From Grifola frondosa (taxonomy: Eukaryota; Basidiomycota; Agaricomycetes; Polyporales; Grifolaceae), in contig LUGG01000031.1 in assembly GCA_001683735.1 (NCBI GenBank), positions 62,001 through 126,000 of the forward strand: a stretch of 64,000 nucleotides of DNA, read 5' to 3'. Position 1 is the first letter of the stretch. Each line of letters opens with the position of its first letter. This document shows, one piece after another, positions 46,149 through 56,345 of this stretch. Below the pieces are notes generated by a model. That model was given only the letters and a program-made list of their open reading frames with translations. It was not told the DNA's origin and did not search any database. Made by a program: the position numbers and the translations under genes.

Positions 46149-47664
46149 TTATTTCCGTTTACTCCTCGTTCCCTGCCTCGCTTGAGGGGTCTGTGCAGTT
46201 GCAGCTGACCTAGAGCTGACGAACGTGTACAGCAGCGATCCGAGGAACACCATCCCTGCACCAACGCCGAGCTGCGCGTTCCATCCATTGCCGAACCACC
46301 ACACGCTGAAGCACAGGCTGAGCGCTTTGCGGGTTGTTAGTACCAAGTTTGTGGACACCGAGGAAACATGCTAGGGGAAGTGTAAACTCGAGCAAGACAT
46401 ATAAGAGGAACTTCAGAGACACACAGAGGTGAGCTGGTTGACACCCGACACGCATGCCAGCTGCGTGACGAGGTTTGCGGCTAGGACAAGATAGGGCACT
46501 ATGAATGAGAGAACGGACGGGATACCAGAGGCATGCGGAGTGCTAGATGGTGCCGATAAGCTCTGGATCCCACGCTTGACATCCGGTATGAAAAACAAGA
46601 ATATTGGCAGCGAGAGACAATGCTGCAAGATGATTCAGTATTCGAGGGGATTATGTTTATAGAAATGGATCATACCGTGTAAAATACGCCTTCTTTCCAG
46701 TGTGGGCCGTAAGTAGAGTATGTGTGCTCTTGCAGCGTGCCGAGTACACCAGTCAGAAATAGTGAAGCAGTCAGCATCAGCACGCCGAGAGAATACCTCC
46801 GAGGGTCAGCCTGCGATGCAGATTGGGCGGAAGATGCAGATGGGCGCGAAAGCGTGGCAGCGACTACGCCAACTGAAACGAGACCGACTGCAGCCTGCAC
46901 GGCCGGCGACAGTCAGAAAGAGATGAAGGACTCTATGTTGAAGAGATACCTACTATTTGGGAAAGCGAGTACCGTTTCTTGAGGAAAACATACCCGAAAA
47001 GCATTGATACAGCCAGTCCTACGTCGGATTCGCATTAGCACCATGTGCTTCGTGCCAACGTCTCAATTAACGCACCCGCAGACCGGAATACGATTTGCAC
47101 AGTCAGCGGGACGTTGAACGCGAATGCCCAGTTGTTCAGAAGAGACCCAGACGTGAGGACTATGACTTGGGCGGCCCATTCACGAAGGGGTACGTGCCGT
47201 GGTTTTAGACGTGGAAGTAGCGACTTCTTAGGAAACGAAAGAAAAGAAGGGAGGGATTGGAGGGTGATGAACAGCATCTGGGAGAATGTAAGTGTGGTGC
47301 CTATGAATCGTCGATCAACTTAACTCCTCGAACGAAAAGTAACCAAGCACGCACCAATGTGGGCATTCATTTTTAGGAGATGCTCGTATGACCATACGTT
47401 GCTGTAATTTTTCGAAATCAGACATTACGGACGAGGTATAAAAATTTGGACGAACGCGCAACACCCTCCGAACACCAGGCTCAGAATGAGGGAGTAGTCT
47501 ATGGCAGAAAGGACGACAGCTTTTCGAACATTCACAACCCCACTTCCATTCAACCTTTTGTGTTGCACGCTGGACTCATTCTCAGCAGCATCACTGACAT
47601 GAGTGGCCGCTACAGGACGCTTCCGTTGTCCTCTTCGACGTCCCGCGCGGGTAGTAGAAGTCAT
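46149..47664 (-). CDS. Nucleotide-sugar transporter, SLC35B4/Yea4-like
   Basis: Multi-pass ER/Golgi transporter of the SLC35B branch (UDP-GlcNAc or UDP-xylose in known members; substrate here inferred). Start at 47664 (MTSTTRAGRRRGQRKRP), a basic cytosolic N-terminus. Segments after splicing: AIDYSLILSLVFGGCC, WSYEHLLKMNAHIG, TLTFSQMLFITLQSLPSFLS, PRHVPLREWAAQVIVLTSGS, LNNWAFAFNVPLTVQIVFRS, AVSMLFGYLFLKKRYS, LGVLMLTASLFLTGVLGTLQ, STYGPHWKEGVFYTHCLSLP, IPSVLSFIVPYLVLAANLVT, ACVSGVNQLTSRVSTNLVLT, TRKALSLCFSVWWFGNGWN, AGMVFLGSLLYTFV. The tail is lysine-rich (QGTRSKRK, stop 46149-46151), consistent with ER retrieval. GVNxLTS and TxRKxxSL are the family marks. No frame break noted. Confidence 0.87.
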
Positions 47665-47822
47665 GCAGACAGCGAAGATGGAATAAGAGTTCTTGAAGTA
47701 ACCGTGTGCGACCTGTGCAACATGATCTGTCAAGCGATTTATGGCATTCGCCACGTCGGCGCCGCTGCTGTCCACGCTCAATGAGCGCCCAACTTCATGT
47801 GATCGATACCTGTTTTCAAAAC

Positions 47823-47838
47823 GCGTGACGTCACGCGC
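47823..47838. promoter_or_regulatory. CRE-like 16-bp perfect palindrome
   Basis: CGCGTGACGTCACGCG reads the same on both strands and contains TGACGTCA, the consensus for CREB/ATF-type bZIP factors. It lies about 160 bases upstream of the transporter start. The palindrome is directly seen; binding is inferred. Confidence 0.6.
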
Positions 47839-47857
47839 CCACGCACTTACAAAACTA

Positions 47858-47875
47858 TGTGCACTATATAGTGCA
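47858..47875. repeat. 18-bp perfect palindrome
   Basis: GTGCACTATATAGTGCAC is a perfect inverted repeat with an AT-rich centre, directly followed by two overlapping ACTAGT units. It lies in the shared promoter of the transporter and haem lyase genes. Confidence 0.8.
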
Positions 47876-48337
47876 CTAGTACTAGTAGTAATGACGGTGG
47901 AGGATCTGCAAGGCAAGAAGTCGTGGCCGCTGATCAGAAGGAAGAATTTTTGCGCAAATTTAAAGCAAAATTGTGTTAAGAGAAATTACGGACGGAGTGC
48001 TCGGAATCCATAGAAATTGGTGGTTCAGTGACAAGTCGACACAGTGAATCGGTTTTTACAAACATCAGCTGTACGCCAATCATGTATGTTGCGCAGTTTG
48101 CAAAGCTAGCTATATGTGCATGCTAGGTCCGAGCTCCAGCCGCCTAGCCGCCAGCGCTGGGCGGACAATAATTGGCATGCCATGTTTTGCGGAGGACGAT
48201 TCGCACGTGACGGACTCAAATCTTCCGTCCTCCTCCGCCCAATCCGAATCCGTTCATTTTGCTTTGCCTTACATTCCTCATCTTCCTCGAGAGCTTGGAC
48301 AATATCCTCGCTGTTCTCGAGCGAATATTTACCACCA

Positions 48338-49253
48338 ATGGGTCAAGCCGTTTCACAACCTGCCTCTTCGCCTCCAGCTTCTTGCCCTGTTCATCACTCT
48401 CCATCTCCCTCGAAATCCTCTCCGGCTCAATGTCCGATTCAGCATGAGAATATGGCCTCCTCCTCTACTCTCCCGCCTGCGCAATGTCCCATTGGTCATG
48501 AACCTGACCCACCAATCAACCCGCTGAACCAGATGCCGTCCCTCTCACAGCAACCCGCCACTCAACAATCTATCGCGCTCCCCACTTCTCGCGAGACCTC
48601 CTCGATTCCGCGCGATGAGTCCTCCAAATGGGATTACCCCTCACCGCAGCAATTCTACAATGCGCTAGTACGCAAGGGCTGGGAGACCCCCGAAGAACAT
48701 GTTGAGACCATGGTACAGATTCACAATTTCTTGAATGAGCAGGCGTGGCTGGAGATTCTCAAGTGGGAACGCAAAGAAAATCCGTAAGCCCTTCATAGGC
48801 CGTGATACATCCTGGTTGGTTGAACAGTGATCTATCTGTAGAACGGAAGATCCACAGCTTACACGATTCAAGGGTCGCCCAGGCGAACTCTCTCCAAAAG
48901 CGCGCTTCTGGCTGTTCGCAGGATGGCTTTTGCCCTCGAGATTCAAGTGCGCTATTTTTCCTTTCGTTCCTTACAGATCCTGACTACCCTCGCTAATGTA
49001 TAGTACCGAGCCACCGTTTGACCGCCACGACTGGGTTGTTCGCCGACGAGGGACAGGCGAAGAAGTCCGCTATGTCATTGATTACTACTCTGCGCCGCCC
49101 GAACCAGATGGCAGCCCCGTATTTTCGCTCGATGTCCGGCCTGCGCTCGATAGCATGGGGAGCGTGAAGCAGCGGATCGCAGCAGCCACGGAGGATGTGT
49201 GGGCCTCGCTTAGGAGCGACCGCAAGGTGGGGGTGACAAGGAGTGACGCCTAG
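48338..49253 (+). CDS. CYC3: Holocytochrome c synthase (cytochrome c haem lyase)
   Basis: Attaches haem to apocytochrome c in the mitochondrial intermembrane space. Start at 48338 ([19 protein letters not shown]). Three Cys-Pro haem regulatory motifs lie in the first 60 residues (SCPVHH, QCPIQH, QCPIGH). Then [75 protein letters not shown] (haem-pocket region), [39 protein letters not shown], and [20 protein letters not shown]. Stop at 49251-49253. Two short introns. No frame break. Members can act on cytochrome c, c1 or both, which the sequence alone does not tell. An in-frame upstream extension to 48116 lacks similarity. Confidence 0.95.
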
Positions 49254-49471
49254 ATGGTGTGTTGTAGACTTAGATGCGCGCATTTCCAACTCTCTTCGGA
49301 TCTTTATGATTTCATATGTAGAGACAGAGTCCTTCCTCTATAGCATTAAAGCTTAATCCTATACCATCCACTGAGGATGCGATGAACTATTGATGACGCT
49401 ATGTTAAATGTGAGCGGTGATGTGTTGAGGCTGAGATGTAGGTGCGCGGGCGATTTTTAGGTTACATGCTG

Positions 49472-51180
49472 CTAAAGGTATGCACGGGCAGATCGTCGGC
49501 CCATCTGTATCGATCGAAATAAGCAATGTTTCTAATAGCCGACAACACAGGCAGCATACCTCGATGATTTTCCAGCCTCCGGTAAGCTCATCATCAAGCG
49601 CCTCCTCTGTCCTTGTAATCACAGCGGCATAGTGGCATTGCTCGACGCGGTTCTCCGCGCCGACTGCGATCTCCCCGTCTTCGCATGTCGGAAGAGCGGC
49701 ATCTCCTGGGTGGCAAAGGTGATCACGTAGACAGGGACATCATCCTCCAGTATTTTTCCTGTGGAGATCTAGATGTACACGACAGGACGTCAACAAGGTA
49801 TACACCCAGCAAAAGGAGAACAACCTACATCAACTTGCCGGATGTCTAGTACTTTGCTCTCGCTGATCAACCCTTGTCGCAGGTACTGCTCCATCGTTGC
49901 CCAGAGCACATTATAGGTCTAGGCGCATGCGCGAGATATCAGCCCCATTACTACTTTGATGTGCAAAAATGACGCTTACCGCCTCCCCACACCATGCTTT
50001 GAGCGCTTCCTGGTCCGCACTCAAGTACGCATCCACCACCTCCGGCACGATGTACTCGCGCAACTCACGCTCAAAACTCTCCAGGGTGAATGTGGGGTCC
50101 ATCGCCTTCATAAGCCGCTGTACCTGCGCACTCTCTGTCTCGTCGAACCATCCGCCAATGGTCTGCGTCACCGACCGAATCGAGGACACGACGGGATTTT
50201 CGGACTCGTCAAACGACTGTCGCATGGACGCAATCGAGCGCAAGAGCGGGTTTGTCTCCTTGAGGCGATTCCATGCTTCCTGCCGTGGCGACTCTTTGTG
50301 CAGCACCATCGCCGAGCCGGCACTAGAAAATCGTAAGAACGTTGTATAGAGAGAGGAAGACGGTTACATACTCTGGGTTTGCTTTTACTCGAGATCCTCC
50401 GCGGGCGATGCTGTCCCTCCCCGCCTTCGCGAGGCGCATCTGCCGCCGTTTCCGGCGAGCCTCCTTCTCCTCGAAGCCTGCATGCTTTGCGCTACCGCTG
50501 TCGTCCAACGCATCTATCACAGTCTCGGAGAGAGCTTTATACGCGGCTGTTTTACGTATTGGCTCGGTCGAGCTTGCGATCGTCGATGACACTGCAGCGG
50601 ATGCTCGGGAAATCTAACTGCAGGTAAGCACACGACCATCGGGGGATATGACAAACGTACGGCACGCATCACTTCACTCTCCTCCATCGATTTGAGTGCT
50701 TCTGAAACCGCATCACCAACTTTGACACCAGTCTTTCGGAGTTCTTCGGCGGCAGCACGTAACCGTGGATTTTCCTTGATGCTGGAAGTTAACTGAAACG
50801 ATAGTCTGTCATTGAGCTGCATATTTCGATCATTACATACGAGAACGTACCCTTGCCCGCTCATACGCTTCCTTGGCTCGCTTCATGGCCTCGGAGTCCT
50901 GGAACTTCTCCACATCGCCCTGGAGCTGCTTCACGTTATCCTGCAGCTCCCTGTTTTTACGCAGCTCATCCTTGAGAACATCTACAAATGTCTGGAAGGG
51001 CGATTTGGGCTGTTCATTTTGACGTCGCGAGGAGGAGTGAAATGAAGCGCGGGGGGCGTATGCTGAGAGCGCGGGGCGTATCCGAAGGTGTCGTGAAGTT
51101 TGTCGGCTGAGCAGTAAAGCGCGTATTTGCGCAGGAGCTGCGGGGGTGACGACGGCGGCGCGGAGGTGGCGGGGGAGCAT
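49472..51180 (-). CDS. TIM44: Tim44, mitochondrial import motor anchor
   Basis: Peripheral inner-membrane protein that links the TIM23 channel to mtHsp70. The start at 51180 (MLPRHLRAAVVTPAAPAQ) opens a long Arg/Ala/Ser leader. Then PKSPFQTFVDVLKDELRKN, LQDNVKQLQGDVEKFQDSE, MKRAKEAYERAR, GVKVGDAVSEALKSMEESEV, and the C-terminal lipid-binding domain: HKESPRQEAWNRLKETNPLL, GGWFDETESAQVQRLMKAMD, PTFTLESFERELREYIVPEV, DAYLSADQEALKAWCGEA, YNVLWATMEQYLRQGLISES, DDVPVYVITFATQE, then after a one-base break (GGGG on the coding strand, 49673-49676) EIAVGAENRVEQCHYAAVIT and GGWKIIEMGRRSARAYL, stop at 49472-49474. An essential protein in yeast, so the break is probably an assembly error. Confidence 0.94.
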
Positions 51181-51523
51181 GAAAACTTCGTGAGGTTGGA
51201 GGTTGGAGAAGACTTGTAACTCCGAGCAAAAGTTGGAGACGCCCATCTGGAGGCACTGCACGTGATAACCTTTCGATCGTGATTGCAATCGACTCGAACG
51301 CGTACGCTGGCGGCACGCGAGCGAATGAAGTAATACATAGCTAAATAACATTGAAATGTACCCACTGAACACCCACTACAACAAAGTACGCAGCATAATA
51401 CTCTGCAAAGCATCCTCTTGTTCATTGACGAACAACAGGTGCTTGAAATGCGGAGTAATTTAATTTACTCTACTAGTCACATTTGGCCTCATCAAGAAGG
51501 TCCATCACAAGTTGTAGGCCGAG
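51181..51523. promoter_or_regulatory. TIM44 promoter
   Basis: 343 bases upstream of TIM44 on the minus strand, also holding the 3' flank of the next minus-strand gene. CACGTG at 51259-51264 (context GCACGTGAT) lies about 80 bases before the start. Confidence 0.5.
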
Positions 51524-53229
51524 CTACGCTCGACGTCGTAGAAGAACTTTGCTGAAGGAACTAAGGTCTTTCCGCGATCTTCCGGGCTTGGCAGAATAGG
51601 TTTCAAAAGTCAAGGATGGTGGAAGAGGCTGTGAGAACGGTGAAGGTGAAGGCGAATGAAAGGTTGAGACTGAAGAAATGCGATTCGTGGGGGAAGGTGG
51701 CGGAGAGGAAGCCGAGGCGCGGCTGGAAGAGTAGTCGTTTTGTTTTCGTGCGACGTAGGAACGTCTGCTGCCGAATCGTCCATCTGCGATTCGGTTTCGG
51801 ACAAAGTTCCTGAACAACTGTTTGATATTGCCGGGAGAAGACGAAAATCGATATCGCCCTGAAGAGCCTTCCGAAGGGATATTTTTCAAAGAAGGGGATT
51901 GGACTACCGAAGAGCGATAAGATGTAAATGACGACCGGGCTGGATCCGAGAAAAGCGAAGACGCGGAATTCGGAAGGGATTCTTCGCTTGCATGAGACAT
52001 GGTATGATCTGAGAGTCGTAAAGAAGAAGGTCTGCGAGAGGTGGTACGCATGGGGAGAGCCACAGGCGATAATACAGCTGGAAAATGCGTGAACTCTTCA
52101 GCGTGTGCAGCATCACCGACATCATTTATCTGCATAAAGGCTCAGTCTACGGAGAGATCCACTATATGGGAATGATACATACTATCTCTTCCCTGCTACT
52201 AACAGTTTGGTGAACACCGGATGCTTCCGCCAATGACGGGCTACGGGAACTTTGCAAAGCAAGAGCATCCTAGTTGTCATTCAAGCTCAGCCATGTATGG
52301 GGGAAGCACAGCAGCACAAAAACCTACGTCTCTCTGACATATCGTGAATCCGCGGTGTTGACGTAGCACATCAGTTCTTAACGCCGAATTCCTTTCCCCA
52401 CGCATATCTATGAAGCTCGATCCTTGCTCCAACGCTGGTGAGACTATCGTCTCATCGTCTACAAGCACCGCAAGAACATCCTCGCCAAGGCTCTTCAAAC
52501 CTCCCGCTACTTCTGCACAATCTCGAACAAGCTTCTCAAGCCCGCTAACGAGGATGGCAAGGACGTCCTGATCGACACCGAGAAGTGCATCTGTAAGGCG
52601 GGCATCTGTGAAGTGAGATTTCATAGCGCTCAACTGAGCAGAGGCCTCTCCGAGTGCGTCCACAACGATCCAACCGTTTTCTTGTTCCTGAATGAGCTCG
52701 CTGAAAGTTGCAAATCTCGGAGAAGGTGGCGGAGACGAGGGCCCATCCAACGCTTCATTGTCATAGTGCAGAGGTATGAAAGGGGCAGAATGCGCACTTC
52801 GAGTTTGGAAGGACGTAGGATTGTTGAACATGGAACTATGAACGGACGAGGAATCATGGTACTCGGAAGGATAGCGCCGTTCGTGCTCCCATAACGCCCT
52901 GTCGATCTCGTCACCGAAAGGGTCTTCGTCAGGTGCGAGCTCCGGCGCGGGGTCTGTTTCCTCTTGATGCGTGACGTGTCCCTGAGAGAGGTAACAGTCG
53001 TATATCCAGAGATCTTCGCTATATGAGCCGCGCCTACTAGGTGTGCGGAAATCCTCGTGTTCATCCACTGCGGTGTCCTGCGGGTCCTGGAACGAAGCAT
53101 TCTCTGTTGCATCGATGGTCAATGATCACAAATTATTGAACAACAGCATGGTCTTGATGAGACCTTGCACAGACCTGCGGGTTCCATGCTACCTTCGCTG
53201 ACTGCCGAAAGCGGGGGAAGGTTAATCAT
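51524..53229 (-). CDS. Serine-rich protein of unknown function
   Basis: Not recognised. Start at 53229 (MINLPPLSAVSEGSMEPA): exon 1 is in frame, an upstream TGA excludes a longer start, and an intron (GTCTGT...CAACAG) joins it to ENASFQDPQDTAVDEHEDF. The central exon (to about 52330) encodes an acidic, then helical region (FATFSELIQEQENGWIVVD, DALLGVDQDVLAILVSGLEK, GGLKSLGEDVLAVLVDDE). Two further introns (GTAGGT...AACTAG and GTATGT...ATGCAG) lead to a Ser/Pro/Arg-rich C-terminus (SFTSYRSSVVQSPSLKNIP, YRFSSSPGNIKQLFRNFVR), ending at 51524-51526. About 500 residues, without signal peptide, membrane helix or known domain. Splicing is consistent and all exons are open, so it is probably a real gene. 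The Ser-rich tail suggests phosphorylation, as an inference. Confidence 0.7.
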
Positions 53230-54008
53230 CTTGTACGGTCGACCAAATTGGTGATCGTATCAACTCTCTGTGAATGTGCGATGCGAAAGTGTTCGTGGAA
53301 TATATTGTAATGGAGATTTATCATATCAGGGCTCACTGCAAAGTCTTTGAGCTCGCTGGAACCATTCCTGACAGAAGCGATGGTACACAAACTCACGTTT
53401 AGGCCAATAAATACGCGATCAAAAGAGAATCCGACGTCCTAGACGAGGATCCAACGAGAATTGGTATAATTACTGATGCGTCCAGAAATGTTGTGGATGA
53501 AATGGAGGCACCTCTATTGTCGTCAGCAGTGTTCAACAGGACGAAAACTCCTACTGCTGAGGGTGTGCCTCATGTGTATGGTCATGAATGTCACTGCGAG
53601 CGTTTTATGGGATGATGGGACGGGCCGTGACGACAGATTGATGGTTTCAGTGACCACCGACCAGGCAGTGTCCCGCTTGACGATAGCTCAACTGGATCAC
53701 ATGCAGACCAAAAGATGCGAGCGTGCATCAAAAACTCACCACTCAGCTCCGAGGTGTCTTGTGAAGAGTGGGCTTAATCAATGGAGCTATCAGTGACCTA
53801 GTACCAAGCCATCAATCCTATGTTCTATTTACTCACGCTTATATCGCGACGAGGCCAGGTTACAAAGTTGTCAAAAACGGAAGCCGGATTCTGTAAAATG
53901 ATAAAATATGCATCAGCAAGCCGTGATCCATGGTGCATGATGTCGTCTGGAGACATTCCCGCTTAGCGCTAATAAATCATAAGGGGAGTAGGCTCATTTC
54001 TCACAGAC
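53230..54008. other. Ambiguous stretch with coding-like segments on both strands
   Basis: Lies between the start of the serine-rich gene and a candidate plus-strand gene. Plus-strand segments such as KRESDVLDEDPTRIGIITDA (53424 onward, after a TTTAG acceptor) and VSVTTDQAVSRLTIAQLDHM (about 53645-53705) are open. A minus-strand segment PASVFDNFVTWPRRDIS (about 53837-53890) is also flanked by plausible splice signals. I cannot decide which are real exons. Confidence 0.3.
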
Positions 54009-54370
54009 ATGCCACTTGCGAACTGTAACTCGACGATAACCAGAGGTATACGCAGCCTGTACGCAGCACAAACGTCTCACCTAGACATATCACTGTAAGT
54101 ACACAATATCTCCATAATGACGACAAGTGAAAAGAAATCACCGACGGGCTACATGAAAGTTGAAGAGTTGAGTCCCATATTTGATACAATTAGCGCACGT
54201 ATAAATCAGTCCGCGGAAGCTGCACGATCAGTGGCGGACACAAAGAATCAACATGTAAGAATGGAGAGCTATCTCTCTCATATTCACTGAGTCAGAATAC
54301 GAGCCACACGAAGCCGTCATCACCTCGCAAACGACCCACAAATGAGAAACCTCGAACTCCGAAGGGGTGA
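54009..54370 (+). CDS. Possible 3' exons of an unrecognised plus-strand gene
   Basis: Low-confidence model. After an acceptor TCTCACAG at 54001-54006 a frame opens with ATG at 54009 (MPLANCNSTITRGIRSLYA) and reaches a GTAAGT donor at 54095. A next exon from 54128 reads EKKSPTGYMKVEELSPIFDT and ISARINQSAEAARSVADTKN to a GTAAGA donor at 54255. The last exon from 54296 reads TKPSSPRKRPTNEKPRTPKG and ends TGA at 54368-54370. The helical segment followed by a Lys/Pro-rich tail looks protein-like, but the two introns would be only 33 and 41 nt. No family is recognised. Upstream exons between 53310 and 54000 are possible. The next gene (NUP53) converges on it. Confidence 0.33.
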
Positions 54371-54599
54371 TTACGCCATAAGATTTTGCCTATAGAACTG
54401 TCTCAGAATGTAGGAAGGACGCGCCAAAACATCCAACATTCATAGGACATCGATAGACTTCGTGTGGATCTCACCCTTGTGATCTTCCGCAAGTGTTTGT
54501 CGGAAGTAGCAGGTACACCTTTTCAGCGTCGTGGAAGTATTCTCACGGTGACATAATATACATACAACAAACAATACTGTGTGCCACAATTCGCCAGGG

Positions 54600-56029
54600 C
54601 TACCATCCAAAAATCAAATCCGACACCTGACCCAAAACCCCTTTGCTAGGAGACGGCGCAGCTGCAGGAGCTGGCTGCAAGACAGGTGGCCTTTGAGCGG
54701 ATCCTGGCGCAGTCATCCCAGGTTTGCGGAACGCAGCTGTGGATGGTGCAAGTCTGATAGGAGTGCCGACTGAAGGTGTCTCCTGTCCACGGTGTAAGAC
54801 GGGCGAGAGGTCATCACGAGCCGCGTTTGATGCAAAGTTTGGTGGAGATCCCGGCATGTTCACGTCGGAACTAGACATAACGATCTCGGGGGACTGTAGG
54901 TTGCCTCGAACGAGCGCAGGACCAAGTAGGGCTTCCGCTTGCGCCGGGTCCTAAGAGCGTGCAATATCAACTACTGACTGTGCAAGATTTGCTTATCAAC
55001 CTACCGCCCACTTGACACCAACCATCCAGCTCCCGTTGAGCACTTCACCATTCTTTCGTACCGCGCGAAAAGCGTCGGCTGCGTTTTTGTATCCAATGCG
55101 GAAACAGTTTGAGATTTCCGTATTCTGCTCAGCTGCAGTAGCGTCGCCAAATGCGCCGAAGTACTCGACAGTAACGCTGTATTTATCGGGAGGATAACCA
55201 AAGACAACGACATAGATCGGTTGTATGGTGGGTGGGACGGGTTTAGGTGTAGATGGATGCGAAGAGCGGAAAAGAGAAGGACGACTTTGCGATTGTTCAA
55301 ATGGGGCATTCTACGTTTTTTTTAACTAAATGACACAGGTGAATAAAGAGAACGTACTCTTTGAGGGGTGCGCGCTGTCCCTGAGTCAGGGAAGATGCCA
55401 TCGACGATATCGTTCACTGAGGTCGTAGGAGGAGCATCCTCATCCGGAAGTGTCTGTCTCTGTCTTTGCCTGTAAAATTTCAGCTCGAGCAGTATTTAGA
55501 TATGAGAAAGAACGCGACCTTGAGCTCTCAAACATCGAGTCCATGCCAAAGTCTGACACAGCATCGCCGGAGAGGACTTGGTTCAGTTTGGCCTTTGTTT
55601 GTACGATAGGCACGTCTTCGTGTCGCTGACCACCCGGCGGAGAAGCCTGATCAAAAAACAACATTCAAATCATGGTAGGAACTCAGAGATATGGAGCCTA
55701 CACTATTTTGTGTTACGGACTGTGGGTAAAACGCGTGAGCAACGTGATATACACTAAGTGAAGGCAAAACTCACCATCAGGTATCCAGGTTGGTAATGAC
55801 TTCTTGACTGAGCGAGACTATCGCCCATCCCGAGAGATGAACCCATACTCATTCCTATTGACCCACCTCGCAAACTTGGGCTGTGTGCCGCGGCCGGATT
55901 GGACATACCCGCGACAGTAAATGGCGCGCCACCATACTGCACTGGATGTGAATACGAATGAGGAAATGAGGATCTGGAATCCTGTCCTGCTGGGTTGGAG
56001 GAAGAAGTATAAGATGTACTGGAATACAT
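54600..56029 (-). CDS. NUP53: Nucleoporin Nup53/Nup35 (RRM_Nup35 domain)
   Basis: Inner-ring nucleoporin of the nuclear pore. Start at 56029 (MYSSTSYTSSSNPAGQDSRS); an earlier in-frame Met exists at 56158 but I prefer 56029. The N-terminal part is Ser/Gly/Met-rich (SLRGGSIGMSMGSSLGMGDS). Then HEDVPIVQTKAKLNQVLSGD, DFGMDSMFESS, TSVNDIVDGIFPDSGTART, and the Nup35-type RRM fold: IQPIYVVVFGYPPDKYSVTV, EYFGAFGDATAAEQNTEISN, CFRIGYKNAADAFRAVRKNG, EVLNGSWMVGVKWA. The C-terminus ends LGQVSDLIFGW (stop 54600-54602), the amphipathic membrane-binding helix of Nup53 proteins. Several short introns, no frame break. It shares a 316-bp divergent promoter with ZPR1. Confidence 0.9.
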
Positions 56030-56345
56030 TGTGGAGAGGGCTGGCGAAGATATAATGCTGGCGAATGGCGAAAGCGGAGGCACTTGGTCGAACAAAACAC
56101 AGTTTAGATATGCCTTATTTGGCATTTGGCACGTGATGACAGATCTAATCGCGTCCACTGAAATCTATGGAAATGTCTCACAAATTATCACCTCTTCCTG
56201 GATCTATACCTCACTGTGATAACCGTCGAGCGGAGGAATATAATGTAGCGTCGATATCAACGCTTTCAGTTTTTTACACCAACTCACCGCCTGTGCAGTG
56301 TCCAACGTTGCACCATCATCCCATAACGATATTGGCTCCTTCACG
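56030..56345. promoter_or_regulatory. Divergent promoter, NUP53 / ZPR1
   Basis: 316 bases between outward-facing starts, with CACGTG at 56130-56135 (context GCACGTGATGA), about 100 bases from the NUP53 start and 210 from the ZPR1 start. Confidence 0.55.

Larger units (their letters stand above)
47665..48337. promoter_or_regulatory. Divergent promoter, SLC35B-like / cytochrome c haem lyase
   Basis: 673 bases between outward-facing starts. It contains a CRE-like palindrome at 47823-47838, an 18-bp perfect palindrome at 47858-47875 followed by ACTAGT repeats, and CACGTG at 48204-48209, about 130 bases before the lyase start. Confidence 0.6.

Noticed and set aside
48116..48337. N-terminal extension of the haem lyase by 74 residues
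   Set aside because: No similarity and unlike the family start; MGQAVSQP at 48338 leads directly into the Cys-Pro motifs.
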